Below, piece after piece: positions 23,342-34,732 of a stretch of DNA of 64,000 nucleotides (positions are counted from its first letter, which is position 1; each line of letters begins with the position of its first letter). A program made the translations under genes and the position numbers. Source of the stretch: Acephala macrosclerotiorum (Eukaryota > Ascomycota > Leotiomycetes > Helotiales > Mollisiaceae). Location: assembly GCA_014904845.1 (NCBI GenBank), contig MU119240.1:186001-250000 (forward strand), in the 5' to 3' direction. Below the pieces are notes generated by a model. The model was not told the DNA's origin, made no database searches, and saw only the letters and a list, made by a program, of their open reading frames with translations.

Positions 23342-25072
23342 CTATAATGTGTTGAAATTCATTGGTATTCCACCAAGCGAATCACCAATCATTGGCAAAT
23401 CCTGAGCCATGACTGGAAATTTTGTCATGTACCACGGATCAAGCAAAGTGTCCCAATCAACATCGATATTCTCAAATTCCGCCATGTTATCTCCGGCGTC
23501 GGCAGCTTCGAGAAGCGCAACCTCCCGCTTCTTCTTTTTCATCGAATCTCGCAGCAGAACTTTCGCTGTGTTGAGAGCTTCTGTTGCCACATGTGTGCCG
23601 AGTTGTCTCGTGATGTCTTCCAAAGTACCCATGGTAGTCGAGACGTTTGCCAGACTTTCTGCGGTGTCGATGGCGAGGAGAGTACACACGTATTGGAAGG
23701 AGGTGCAAAGAACATTCCACCAATATCGTTTTTGTTGGGCCAAAGAGTAAGCTGCTTCCATGGCTTTGCATCCAATGGCGATGATTTGAAGCACGTCTTC
23801 TTTGTCAAGGGGAAGCTTGAGAAGTCGGTGGTGCCGGTAGAGAGACATACATAGATCTGCCTTTGACATAGAGACAAATTGCTGCTCGTCAGGGATCTGT
23901 TGAAGTTTTAGCAGGGTACGCTTGAGATCGGGTCCTGTTGTTGAGTCTGTGTCTCTCGGTACCAGTTGTGAAATAGCTATGAGATGGGCGGTGGCGTCTC
24001 CAGGAACTGGCTGTGGCAGTTTACAGCTGATACTGTTTAGCACGATACTGGATCGTGCGTACTCATAAGATATCATGACGTTCACGTGCCAAGCCATCCA
24101 AAAGATCCTCCTCGCTTGCTCACAGCCTCCCCTATTCTTGAGCACAGCTCCAGATGGTACGCTGTCGGCCACGACGACTGAGTCGATCTCGTGATGCAGC
24201 CCACACGCTTCTGCCACATGCATCGTGGTGCAGCTCGCAAGCCACGCCCTATGTGGTCTGGTAATGGTCCTGAGGTATGTCGTTCTCAAAATCCATGCAG
24301 AGACATGATCAATTGAGGGGTGGAAAGTTGGATCCTCGAGGACATGCTTGGTGTATCGTGCAATTTCTCCTTCTCTTGGATGACCTAGATCCGCTGCGAA
24401 GAAGGATCCCAAAACCACTACTCCAGCAATGACAGCGTCAAATGCCAAAGAAGCACTTGGGACAGTCCACCACTTTGCAACGTCTTGGAGAAACTGCTTC
24501 TTGTCGATGATCCCGAATACTGGATGAGCCACTTCAAAAAAGACGTTGGAGTAGGTCTTAAAGTCTTCTGGGGAAATCAGATCACGGAGATTGCCATGCG
24601 CTTCCGGCTCCTCCTCTGGTCGAACACCGCAGTTCCAAGCAAACGAATGTAGCCGAGGTGGATTTGATGATTGGAAGTCGAGGCCAAGCGTTCTTGGGAA
24701 TGCCATGGCAGAATGCAACCCCATATATCGGGTCTTCGTTGGATCCAAGATACCTCGATCACTCGGCGATAACACAGGCTCTGAGTCCTGGTTGCTGGAC
24801 TGCGTGGTCGGAGATGTGATTTGAACTGGTACTTGTCGTTCAGTCACGGGACTGTGGCCGGTGCTTGCCCGACCTGGCTTCTCAACGAACGGTGCTGAAG
24901 GGCCAGTATCTTCTGTGTACTGGCATTGGTAACCGTAAGTCGTGCACATCGAGCATGGGAATTGGACATCGCATTTTCTCTTTCGTTGCCGGCATGGTAG
25001 GCAAGCTTTTCTCGCTCTCTGACGCTTTCTTGGAGGAGGTTGAGAATCAACAGGGAATGAGGATGTCGACAT
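23342..25072 (-). CDS. Zn(2)Cys(6) transcription factor, single exon
   Basis: An uninterrupted frame of 576 residues. The DNA-binding cluster sits at residues 24-50 as C-x2-C-x6-C-x5-C-x2-C-x6-C (ACLPCRQRKRKCD, then FPCSMC and YQC), preceded by a basic RKRQRARK that can serve as a nuclear signal. A middle homology region of the fungal-specific type follows (about residues 170-400), with TYLRTITRPHRAWLAS and CTTMHVAEACGLHHE, the usual signature of this domain. A Lys-rich KKKKR lies near residue 514. The short C-terminal part ends in IPMNFNTL. Such factors bind CGG-type sites and regulate metabolic or stress genes. No target gene is evident among the neighbours, so no pathway is proposed. Confidence 0.9.
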   Translation of the reverse strand: MSTSSFPVDSQPPPRKRQRARKACLPCRQRKRKCDVQFPCSMCTTYGYQCQYTEDTGPSAPFVEKPGRASTGHSPVTERQVPVQITSPTTQSSNQDSEPVLSPSDRGILDPTKTRYMGLHSAMAFPRTLGLDFQSSNPPRLHSFAWNCGVRPEEEPEAHGNLRDLISPEDFKTYSNVFFEVAHPVFGIIDKKQFLQDVAKWWTVPSASLAFDAVIAGVVVLGSFFAADLGHPREGEIARYTKHVLEDPTFHPSIDHVSAWILRTTYLRTITRPHRAWLASCTTMHVAEACGLHHEIDSVVVADSVPSGAVLKNRGGCEQARRIFWMAWHVNVMISYEYARSSIVLNSISCKLPQPVPGDATAHLIAISQLVPRDTDSTTGPDLKRTLLKLQQIPDEQQFVSMSKADLCMSLYRHHRLLKLPLDKEDVLQIIAIGCKAMEAAYSLAQQKRYWWNVLCTSFQYVCTLLAIDTAESLANVSTTMGTLEDITRQLGTHVATEALNTAKVLLRDSMKKKKREVALLEAADAGDNMAEFENIDVDWDTLLDPWYMTKFPVMAQDLPMIGDSLGGIPMNFNTL

Positions 25073-26406
25073 GATAATATGTTGCTTCGAAGGGATGTGA
25101 CCTCTTACAAAACATTTTTCAGATGCTTGTGGGATAATCGCGTGTTTATATGTATTGACAAAGTGATTGCTTGAATTGTCGTTGATCTAGACTTGAAGAT
25201 GGAGTTCGGTACGGAGTTCACGAGTCAAGGATAGGAGCTTTTGAGCTAGCGAGACGCTAATCTCAACCTAAAAATTGTTAAGCCAACTGTAGATCAGTCA
25301 GCTGCAGCGCTGATTACGAAGGCTTCATAACACGAGCAAAAGATCAAGATCATTGTGATGACGCAAAGTGAGGTCGAAGAGAAGAGAAGAGAAGTCTGGA
25401 CGGCGGGATGCAACGCATTTAGAGTCACCATGGTGAGCTGCTGCATTTCCCTTCGACTTTTCACTCTCTCGGAGACATTTCCTCTTGATGAATCAGTTCT
25501 GACTGATGTTGCGGATATTGCAAGGCTCAATCACAGAGCGTCTTTTGCGTATTCCTTCTGAATAGATCCAGTCTCTTCTTTCGCAACTTCTTCAGCTCCG
25601 TTATCGGGATTTACCCACGGTGAAGATGTCTCGACGTTACCCAAGCATTCCGTCCCAAGGACCGCGTCTAGACTCTAGAGCCTGATGAGAATCACGGTCG
25701 ATGATGTCTTTGCTAGCACTGGGAACAGAGTCAGTTATGTTATAGTAAGCATCCATCGATTTTATCGACGTTCAAACATAATCCAACTTTTCAGACACAC
25801 AGAATTGAGGAAGAGGAGGTTCTGAATTTGGCGATTTTGTCGGGCGTGAACGGATGTATCCGGTTTTCGGGTAGCTCTCGGATAATGTCCGGCCCGAACG
25901 GAACGAAGTCTTATTTTCGAGATCCTTCCTCGCTTCCACATCATCACATTCATCGTATTTATCGAATCGACAAACTTTTCGCGCTGATTTCTGTCACTTT
26001 ACTACTTGCGCGACGGAAAGTGATCGAGGAACTGTATAGGTTGATGTCCTTCATTTTCGCACTCGCGCGGCGGTATGGATGCCTTGCTGTAGAATGCAAA
26101 CCTGGTTTGATGCCTTCAGCAATTCAAATATACCGAGCTTCTCATCATGGCTATTGTCCGCTCTCAGACAGTCCTGAAGACCATGTTTCCTCAAATAGTC
26201 GTTTCTCTGAATGAGAAATTGACATCGAAGCTTTCAAAAGTGTGGGGTAGCTGCGAAAGGGTTTCGAGTAAAGAGTGCAGTGCTGATGTTCTGAACGGAA
26301 GATGATTGGCTTGCCATAAAACGGACTCCTAAATTTCTTACAGGCAATCTTATCTACGTTCGTACCTGGTTAGAGCGCCTTCACTATGAGCCCAGGGCTT
26401 CGTCCT
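25073..26406. other. Intergenic, promoter of the Zn(2)Cys(6) gene
   Basis: About 1.3 kb without a recognisable gene. A 128-codon open frame (25828-26214, +) has no motif and is treated as chance. Confidence 0.4.
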
Positions 26407-26414
26407 GCTATTCA
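26407..26414. repeat. Left target-site duplication of the MITE
   Basis: GCTATTCA here and GCTGTTCA at 26563-26570 flank the element and match in 7 of 8 positions. The difference is a G/A transition. Confidence 0.6.
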
Positions 26415-26562
26415 CAGCGTGATTAAAAAAAATGCAATTAATGCATTATAATCATGATTATTGTGATTACATTACATTAGATTATGATTATAATTAGATT
26501 TATTTGATTATAATATGATTATATCCTCATAACGTAATGTAATGGAATCATTTAACACGCTG
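26415..26562. mobile_element. 148-bp AT-rich MITE with CAGCGTG ends (hAT-type)
   Basis: The left end reads CAGCGTGATTAAA and the right end TTTAACACGCTG, whose complement is CAGCGTGTTAAA, so the ends are inverted repeats with one inserted base. The interior is almost pure A/T and has no coding capacity. It is flanked by 8-bp near-identical direct repeats (GCTATTCA/GCTGTTCA), the target-duplication length of hAT transposons. The same end sequence bounds the 3.5-kb element at 47316-50780. It lies 35 bp beyond the last recognisable codon of the aquaporin pseudogene. Confidence 0.7.
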
Positions 26563-26570
26563 GCTGTTCA
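26563..26570. repeat. Right target-site duplication of the MITE
   Basis: GCTGTTCA, partner of GCTATTCA at 26407-26414. Confidence 0.6.
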
Positions 26571-26596
26571 CGATTCTTTCTCTGGTACTCCGCTCT

Positions 26597-27602
26597 CTAC
26601 TGAGCCTCTAAATCCGGGGCCCTCACTCTATGGATACGCACTCCCATGCTCTCTTTCTTGCTAGTCGCAGGCGCACTGCTCTCAGCCTTATTGTGGACCC
26701 TAACATTCTCTCTATTATCATCTGTCGGAGTATGAAATCCTCCTGCTTCTTCAATAGCTCGAATTTCATCTACTATTGCTTGTCTTTCCTCGAATTTTGC
26801 CGTAATTTCATGCTCCGGGTTTCTTGTCGGGTCATTCTCATGATCTCCATCTTAACCAGGATTCGCCATCTCATATTCGAGTACCATTATCAAGCGATAG
26901 AATCCAACAGCGAAGACTAAGCCAAGGTACGGACTGACCCAGTAGATCCATTGCGTGTCCAGAAAGTCGTGCGCAACAGCAGCTGGTCCGAAACTTCGAG
27001 CAGGATTCAAAGAATCACCTGTGTAGTACACAGCTACAAGTTCGCTAATGAAGACGGAGAGTTCAATACCAACTGGGGAAATGAAAGTGGCGCGATGCTT
27101 CTCCTTAGCCAGCATAATTATGGTGAAGACTTGCCTCGATCCAGACTCCTTGAGCTGTTGTCGTACCTTGGCCTAGCGCAGTTCCAAAGTTCTTTGGACT
27201 CGGAAACATGACCCCGACGAGATAGGCAGCGAAGCACGCGCCGCTGACTAGGGAGATGACGAGGAGGATGGCTCGAATTGGATGGAAATCTCAAGTAAGA
27301 GTGAGGGCCAGTGTGGCCTGCCATTGTGAGCTTTGTTTTGGCTATGCATTGGGGTTGACTTACAGCTGGATTGAATAATTCACCACTGATGCGGAAGAAG
27401 ACCCATGCATTGACCATGAGACTAAGGCCGAAGGACATCGAGATGTAGAGCAATGCTGCAATGTCCGCAGATCCAGAAGCTACATTCCTTTCCGCTTTCG
27501 AGTTGATGTTCGCTGTCTGCGTTCCAGCGAATGCGAAGAAGAGGAACAGTGTCGCCCCGACAAATTCTCCAATCACTGCAACAGCATCTGGCGTTGTTAG
27601 CT
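26597..27602 (-). pseudogene. Aquaporin (MIP family) pseudogene
   Basis: Aquaporins are six-helix channels for water or glycerol with two NPA motifs. On the - strand the order is VIGEFVGATLFLFFAFAGTQ (helix 1), helix 2 with GELFNPA (first NPA, about 27380), a GTAAGT intron with acceptor before ATLALTLT, HPIRAILLVISLVSG (helix 3), GQGTTTAQGVWIE, VFTIIMLAKEKHRATF, and SLNPARSFGPA (second NPA, about 27000). The gene ends with WIYWVSPYLGLVFAVGFYR. Three lesions break it: TGA after LTLT, a frameshifting deletion between GVWIE and VFTII, and TAA after ANPG where Gln is expected. Beyond that TAA the frame stays open about 84 codons to a natural-looking stop at 26597. The 5' exon is not clear. The damage is too extensive for sequencing error alone. 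Confidence 0.8.
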
Positions 27603-28156
27603 TGGCTCATCACTGCATTTTATCATCATTTACGATTCTTCGCATCACTATGCATCCATTTTGCCCACATCACATGCCCTGGCCTTTTCGACTTCTGCTT
27701 CAATTCCTTGCGAATTTGTCTCCTACCTATTCGACTTGTATTACTGTCTCGTGTTCGCGACCTGATCACTGTAAGGCCATTGAGGGTCTCTTTATTCGAT
27801 TACATTGAGTCGCGGCTAGCAAATGATTCTCAATACAAAGCAAATGAAGATCTTGACCACTGTTAAAAATAAGAGTTGACAATTTTGCACAATTCGCACT
27901 GGATCCCGAGAATTTTGTTCTCGCCTTTAATCGACTGCTGTTAGGTATACTTTCGAGATAGTAGGTGGTATACGCGGGGCGCATTCCGAGAGCTCAACAA
28001 GGTTGGGGAATGTGGAGGCGTAGTGCATTTCACGCCCGGTTACGCCCTAAGTTTCAGCATCTAATGTATATTACGCCCGCAAAGGCTCTATTGTCTATGG
28101 GTCCCTGGTATCTTTCGCATGTCTAATTCTATTCCTATTTGTACAAAACCAACACA
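27603..28156. other. Intergenic, possible aquaporin 5' exon
   Basis: Would contain the lost 5' exon of the aquaporin relic, for which a peptide ENHLLAAT on the - strand near 27820 is a weak candidate. It also holds the 3' end of the MFS gene. Confidence 0.3.
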
Positions 28157-29731
28157 TCATGCGCCCGGGGTATCAGTCTTTTCTTCGTCTTTTCTCTTTT
28201 CCCTCAACTGCGTCAGACCATACACGATCGAGATTCCCAAGCCGAGTGACGCCAGACCAATCTCCATATACCACGCTCCTCTATAACCTTTCAGTAAGTC
28301 CTTGCCTCCATGGTTTACCTGGCCCTCTACTGTGCCGGCAAATCCTAATCCAATTGAGACCGAGTAGTTGACCACTGTGTTGACGAGACTTGCAGCAACA
28401 CCTTGGTGGTCGTGATGCATGTGATTACTCAACAAAATCGTCGAAGCCGGGAAACTCATATCCATACCCCACGGCATGACAATAATTGACACGAATATCT
28501 GCGCCCAGTATGCTTGTTTGACGGGTGCGGTCGCTGTTAGAATCGCGCCAACTGTGAAGGCAAGCATGGATATCATCATGACAATCCTTGGCCCAAGTTT
28601 GTGCAGCATGACTCCTGTCGTCAACGCAGCAGCCAATCCAGAAATAGCAACAGGTATAAACTGCACGGCACAGAGCAACGGACTTTGTCCTCTCAGCTCT
28701 TCAAGAAATTGCCACAGATAGAACACCCAGATCCCGAAGCTCGACCATCCGGTTGCTATGCAACCAAGCACGAATGCCGTATCCTTCGTCAACGCATCCA
28801 TCGGGATCAATGGAAACCTCGCTCTCGACTCGATAAATCCAAACACTCCAATGAAGATGAACCCCACAATCAATAAGACATAAACATACGGCGTCGACCA
28901 CCCAACATTCGGTCCCTGATTCCAAGCAAAGTTGATCAAAACCAACGCCGATATTCCAGAAATAGCCCCCAAACCAGCAATCCTTGTAAACATACCCGTC
29001 CCATCATCCTCAAACTTCGGACTCGGCATATGTGGAATCGCAAAATGCCCCGCAACAGCCAACACAAAGCATATCATGCCCATAACCCAAAACGCCCAAG
29101 GCCACCACACAAACTGCGAGAAAATACTCGAGAACAGCGCTCCGACCAGAAACCCAGACGGAGCTGTAGCACCAAAGATACTGAACACCATTTCCTTCCT
29201 CCTTCCCTGCGGATAAGTTCTTCCTAGGATCGCAAGAGCATTGGGAAGGAGGAACGCGGGACCGATTCCTTGAACGGCGCGACAGATATCGAAGAATATC
29301 GCAGACCGAGAGTAGACGGAAAATCCAGCCACTAAAGACCAAAGCCCATACCAGGTAAACCCAACGATGAAGAATCGTTTATGTCCATATAAATCTCCCA
29401 GACGGCCAGCTATCAAAATAAACGTCCCAACAGTCAACGAATAAGCGGCCGGGAACCAAGAAAGGTCGCCTGGGTTGGTGGTTCCAAAGCTGTCGCCGAT
29501 GATGTATAGAGGGGCTATCACTTGACCGAGAGAAGCTTGGGTCATGAGTTGGGCCATGGAGATGATGGCTACGAAGCATACTTCGCGCGGGAGGGAGACG
29601 GGTGGTTCGACGCGGGATTGGGTGGGGTAGAGGGAGGGTCTTTCTTCTTTCATTGCGGCGAGTTCTGCTGGATCTAAATCGAGGTCTGTATCGTTGGGCG
29701 ATGAGATGTCTTCTGAGTTATGTCGACTCAT
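28157..29731 (-). CDS. MFS transporter, DHA2-like (Atr1/Amf1 type)
   Basis: An uninterrupted frame of 524 residues. The N-terminal 48 residues are hydrophilic and cytosolic, then about 14 hydrophobic segments follow, fitting the 14-helix drug:H+ antiporter branch of the major facilitator superfamily. Motif A is seen as GRLGDLYGHKR (residues 109-119). The antiporter region reads RAVQGIGPAFLLPNALAILG in helix 5. The late helices include MPWGMDMSFPASTILLS and NTVVNYSVSIGLGFAGTVE, resembling the yeast Atr1/YOR378W group (aminotriazole or boron export, low-affinity ammonium uptake). The substrate cannot be told from sequence. The gene stands alone with no biosynthetic neighbours, so there is no support for toxin export. 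The start Met was chosen as the only one before the hydrophilic N-terminus. Confidence 0.9.
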   Translation of the reverse strand: MSRHNSEDISSPNDTDLDLDPAELAAMKEERPSLYPTQSRVEPPVSLPREVCFVAIISMAQLMTQASLGQVIAPLYIIGDSFGTTNPGDLSWFPAAYSLTVGTFILIAGRLGDLYGHKRFFIVGFTWYGLWSLVAGFSVYSRSAIFFDICRAVQGIGPAFLLPNALAILGRTYPQGRRKEMVFSIFGATAPSGFLVGALFSSIFSQFVWWPWAFWVMGMICFVLAVAGHFAIPHMPSPKFEDDGTGMFTRIAGLGAISGISALVLINFAWNQGPNVGWSTPYVYVLLIVGFIFIGVFGFIESRARFPLIPMDALTKDTAFVLGCIATGWSSFGIWVFYLWQFLEELRGQSPLLCAVQFIPVAISGLAAALTTGVMLHKLGPRIVMMISMLAFTVGAILTATAPVKQAYWAQIFVSIIVMPWGMDMSFPASTILLSNHMHHDHQGVAASLVNTVVNYSVSIGLGFAGTVEGQVNHGGKDLLKGYRGAWYMEIGLASLGLGISIVYGLTQLREKRKDEEKTDTPGA

Positions 29732-32398
29732 TTCGAATTCGATCTATTTTAAGTTGATATATAGAAAGAAAAGGAGGTGGTGATGAAAGGGGTCGCGTTA
29801 CGCTACACGTGATCAGAAGCGAAGAGCATGGAAAGCTGATAGTGAAAGGACTGGAGGCGGAAAAAGCAATGGAAATCCGGGAAACTGAATCTATAAAAGA
29901 AGTGGAAATTGAAACTTTTTCTTGAGCAAAAACCCCGTCTCGGAGATGTGGATCTGGTAGTACGTTACAAATCGACCTGCCATGACGAAGTTTTTGGGTT
30001 GAGGCGTTCCGCAATTGCCATCCTATCTTTAATGGAGACTTTCATCTGTTCTTGCATGCCCCTTTGTGGCATTTCAGATAGAGATTCTGGTCCAAAATGG
30101 TGTAGGAGAGGTGGCAAAATAGTTGAGACCGGTGGAGCCTTCCTTAATTCCGCTGTTCCCGCACAGGTTTTTTATCGCCCCGCAGCATAATCCGCAATAG
30201 GCGAGGTGGATTAGGGGTTTCGCTTGTGCCTTTTGAGAGGGTTGAGACTCACATGGAAATAGAAAGAGCGTCGAAAGAAAATGATAGAATGTACAATCAG
30301 GATTGAAAGAAATCAAAGGAAGAGATGGAGAGCAACGGAAATGAAGAGGGTTCTGAACCTAATTGAATAAAGTTCAGGAGCGCCATCGCCAAAGTCCCAC
30401 CTTGACAGAGACAATGCCAAGTTCATCTCACGAACATTGACAAGGACAAGATATGAGTACTGTTCATCACCAACCTCGAATATTCATCGTAGCCATTCAT
30501 CGCGTAGATTGGCTTCAATTCCGGAAATCTTGGCTCGATATAAATTAGAAAGAATAGCTTCTGCCCCACCAACAATGCGTCCGCTCGAGCTCCACATGCT
30601 TGACCGCCATTCTTGAATTCACTCGCACCTAATTCCCTTTCCCGGCCTAGACAAGATCGAAATCATGATGAAAGTGCCATCTCCTGCAATACATGGGTTC
30701 TCCTTGTCAAGTTGTCAACACCAGGAATACCGTTCATCTTGCCCCGCAGGTCTAAAGTCCTCCTCCGGATTTTACTGTAGCTCCTGCTTCGTGATTCTTT
30801 TGATGGATGATCGAAAATGTAAAGCTAAGGAGTATATTTTAATCTTCTCGAGTATAGTTTAGGAAGAAGACAAGCTTTCAGAAGGCGCCCGGAAAGGATT
30901 TTGCCAGTACTGTGGTTGTTGGCGAGAGAGGGGGGAAGCGGGTTTATGGTATCTGTCCTGCTCAACTGTCCCCTCTATCCTTGAATGTTCATCTTCCATC
31001 CGACAATCATAATCAAATCCTACTCGTCAATTACGCTAAACTAACGGTCCACAAGGTAGAATACGCTCTCCTCCTCTCCTCCTGCAAAGCACCCTACCCA
31101 TCAACGCTCTCGTTCTTGACCGCTGCAAAGTCGGCGTGCGGTTTGCAGGAGTGACTCGTGCCCTCCACTGAGCCAATCTTAAACCCAGCGAAAACGTCCT
31201 CATGCTAAGGGCCACGGTTCATTAGGAAGCGCCGCACCTCGGTTAGCTCTCTCTCTGATCTACACGACTTCCGCGCTGCTTGGCGAAAAGCAAAGGGTAT
31301 TGACTTGTCACTATCCTGGGAGGAGGAAGGCTGGTCCTCGTGAGTGGGAAGGAAGGAAGTGGGTTGGGGATTGGGTTGAGGCAGGCCTATGAGGATGAGA
31401 AGATCTGAAGATGTATGTTGAGGTGAAAGGTTTAAGAAATGGTGTTGACTCTTGAGGAGATGATGGGCTTGCTAGGTAGGAGGGATTCAAGAACGCAGAG
31501 TTGAGAGGGGACAGTAATGGAAAGGTTGGAAAGCTGTGTCGTCGGAGGCGGGGAAGGCATAAGATGAGGAAAGAGGGGAAAGTTGATTGTTAACATTGAG
31601 CAGGACATTCAACACTTGCTATTTTTGGCCTCGCATATATTGGGAGTATGAGAGAAAGAGTAGAGAGATGGCAACGATCCCTCTTCGCCCCCCCCTTAGC
31701 GAGGTCAGCCTCCTCATCCCCCCTCACCTTCAAGGCGTCGAAACCCCAGTCTGGCTAGCTCCTCCCCAGACTTACCACACACCCCTAAACCCCCATACAG
31801 ATTCAAATAAGAAAATCGCCAAACAGATGAGTAGCCAGAATACCTTATAGTAATCAAGACCCAATATGTACCAGGCCACTGGGTCTTAGAGTTGCCCTGA
31901 AATACGAATGCTCAATCTGCCCGTTTAAAAAATCTCACACTGGCTGTGGTTTTATAACTTCTGAGGAAGTTTCTGACTTTTTGCTGAACCCCCCCACGCG
32001 CCTTGGCTTTGTAAAGTCTTTTTAAAATCTTTTTGGTCCCAGTGGTCGGTCTCGCTTGCTTGACAGGGGAGCTTACTTTTGTCGACAAAGGAGGCCGCTT
32101 GACCGCTTAGGCACTCTATTGAAATCATTTCAGTATTAGGCCATGGAATGAATATGGATTATAGTAAGGCCGTAATGTAATGTTGTTGAAACCCGAAAAA
32201 GATTCTTGATTTGCGCCTCGCTATGCTTGCTCGCTGTGATGAACAGCTTATGCCTCTCGCAGTCTGCAGAATATACAAGCACAATAAAAACTCCCAAACA
32301 CGCTGGTATATGCCTTTCATCATGCCATCCTGATGCCTTTGCCCAAACTCCCTGCTATGAAAAGCTCTAATGTACCAAATGCTACAAATCTTCTTTGC
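29732..32398. other. Long intergenic region, no gene recognised
   Basis: About 2.7 kb with only short frames lacking motifs. It includes the MFS promoter and short homopolymer runs such as CCCCCCCC near 31690. No inverted repeats or RNA genes were seen. Confidence 0.4.
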
Positions 32399-34732
32399 TC
32401 AAACTTTTTTGTCATCGGAATCTTCTCGTTCTCGAGACAGGCCTTTCACGCCTGTGATTACTTCTCCTACTGCATCTTGTTCTCTGCCTTCGATGGCGAC
32501 AGCAGGGGTGTCCGCTACTGCGGCCGTCTCGTCATCGGTATATTCTTCCGCGTCTTCGGGCTCGAGCATGCTGCTCGTCAATGGATGATCTTCTTCGATG
32601 GAGTCTGATAAGATGCTCTCATCTAACTCGTGTTCGCCCTCATCATCAATCGAGTCTCGTGAAATGTACGAATCACCTAAATCATCATTACCCTCATCGT
32701 CGTCCTCCTCTTCATCACTAGCGTCCTCCTCTTCGGCATCCTTTTCGTCGCTTTCTGAATCACTAAAGTCGTCGATGTCAAGGACTGGTTCTCGCCAGTA
32801 CTGGAAATCTGTGTACTCCTCTCCGCCGCCCTTCACGAGCGTGCTGACGGGTGGGAAGTAGTGGTCTACAACTTCGCGCATGTTGACGTAACTGTATCTG
32901 AGCTTGTTCAAGCTCAATAGATCCAGCGACACTTCTGCATAGCTGTTGATTGTGAAAATACGGTTACTGGGAATGCTGACAGAGCGGTAGGATAAGCTGT
33001 CTGTGAGTCGGTTGCCGAATCCGGCGTAGAATGGTGTGCGACCGGGCCCAAAAAGATTCTTGATATCGCGTAAGCAGGCCATCTTGAAAACTTCTGGCTT
33101 GCGGATATACAATTCTCTTCTCAATGCCGCAATCGTCCGGTCAGGACTCAGAATGACGGGCCCCTTAGGCAGACGATAGCTCTCTTGAAGAACACCGTTG
33201 AGGTACGCCCTCGTGATATCTGCTTGTCCAACACCTCGAGACGTCAAGTACATGATATTGTACCCGTTGTTGATGATATCGGTGTAGAGCTTGGCTACAC
33301 CAATGTGTGTCCAGTCACGGCCGATTATGTTCAAGACATGACCTAAAGCATCAGACTTCGTGATAGTTCCATCGATATCCGAGATGACAATAGGAACATC
33401 GTACCGCCAGAGATACATGTAGGCCTGGCATGTTGCTCGATTCACAGTGAAGCTCATGGGGTTGGGTCCTGGTTTGAGCCCAATCGCTTTCAGCTGGTCG
33501 CTGGTCAATCGAAGAGTCTTTGCGTAGTTCCGGTTGGGATCGCCCGCAGCTTCTGGTGTCTTTGGGGGGGTCTCCAACCCAAAGCCGGTACTGGCATCAG
33601 AACCTGACCGACGATGGGTAGTGATGATTGGTGTTCGGGCATCGCTTTCTGTTTCGCTGTGGTATCCGGGATCTGATGCAGCATCGTTCACGCCCACGAG
33701 AGCGGCTCGCTGACTTGCAGCCTCTTTAGCTTCTTCGCTGCTGTAGATCCAGAGATTTCCATTTTCATCTGCGCCAATCAAAGCACCAATATCATAGTTG
33801 CCTTCTAGCTCTTCCGATAGAATCTTTCTTGCAATGACTTCTGCTCGCAAAGCATCGTCATCGCTACTCTTGTATCCAGTCATATCCAGCATTAAATCAC
33901 CTGTATCTGTGACTTGTGAGGGGATGTTCGCAACCGAGAGCCTATTTGACAAAGCGACTGCACGCTCAATAGCTTCTCTTGTGGGCAGTGGCGGAGGACT
34001 GTGTGATCTCTCGGTGATACCATCGGAATGTCTGTCAGCAGGTGGAATTGTAGGGGTCAGGGATCGCGTCTGCCGTTCTCGTTCAGTACCATCGCTGATG
34101 TGTGTTCTTGCGGAAGAAGGGAGAAGTTCGTCTGTATGGTGTCGTACGTTTGCGATACCTGCCCAGTCTCCTGATACAGGCCGCTCGGTTGGGAATTCTG
34201 GAGACGCAGATAGGGGGGTCAAGGTGCCTGTATTTGGTTAGTATGCAAGATATCAGAAGTACACAGGAAGCATACTCAAGTTACTAGGCCGTCTGGAAGT
34301 CAGAGTAGATATTCCCGGCCTACTCATACTTCCAGACCTTGCCTTTCCATTGCCAGTCTCGAGATCCAGGAAATCCGGTTCGGACAGAGCCGAAACATTT
34401 GAGGCAGCAGGTTGTAATGGCGGGCTCGAAGCTGGAGACACCAGCGGAGATGTTTGCATAGCCTCTGGGATATTGTCACTTGTCTCGAAGACGAAAAAGG
34501 CCTCTCCTCCCTCCCCTAGCTTCATAGCGTAGTCCTGCTTGACATCGTTGACCCGAAATTCCACCTTCTTTTCGTATGGCCGCAGTAGAGAGAACTTCCC
34601 GAATCGCACATGAAATGGAGAGCATGCCAAAGATCCATCCTCATGTTCGACGACTATCACATCAATAGCCCCCGAGAGCGTCGCGGGATTTAGGGAATCC
34701 CATGTCTTCTTAATACTGCGCACGTACTGCAT
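32399..34732 (-). CDS. PAH1: Phosphatidate phosphatase Pah1 (lipin)
   Basis: Two exons (34732-34276, 34227-32399) with a 48-bp GTATGC..CTAAC..ACAG intron give 761 residues. Lipins remove phosphate from phosphatidic acid to make diacylglycerol, acting at the nuclear/ER membrane and controlling triacylglycerol and membrane synthesis. The N-LIP domain starts at Met1 (MQYVRSIKKTWDSLNPAT, GAIDVIVVE, FHVRFGKFSLLRP). A Ser/Pro-rich linker follows. The haloacid-dehalogenase catalytic domain contains WRYDVPIVISDIDGTITKSD, with the DxDxT motif at about residues 436-440, then LGHVLNIIGRDWTHIGVAKL and LTSRGVGQADITRAYL. The C-terminus has a long Asp/Glu-rich tail. Length and order match the fungal family. 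Ser/Thr-Pro sites in the linker suggest control by phosphorylation as in yeast, which is inference. Confidence 0.95.

Noticed and set aside
26366..26379. CTGGTTAGAGCGCC, identical to a typical tRNA D-arm
   Set aside because: No matching acceptor stem, anticodon arm or B box follows before the MITE at 26415. Treated as chance or an unrecognisable relic.
28157..29731. MFS transporter plus two Zn(2)Cys(6) factors as a secondary-metabolite cluster
   Set aside because: No synthase, P450, methyltransferase or other biosynthetic gene lies nearby, and the regulators are not adjacent to shared enzymes.
32598..32861. Ser-rich + strand open frame inside PAH1
   Set aside because: It is the complement of the acidic Asp/Glu tail of Pah1, not a gene.
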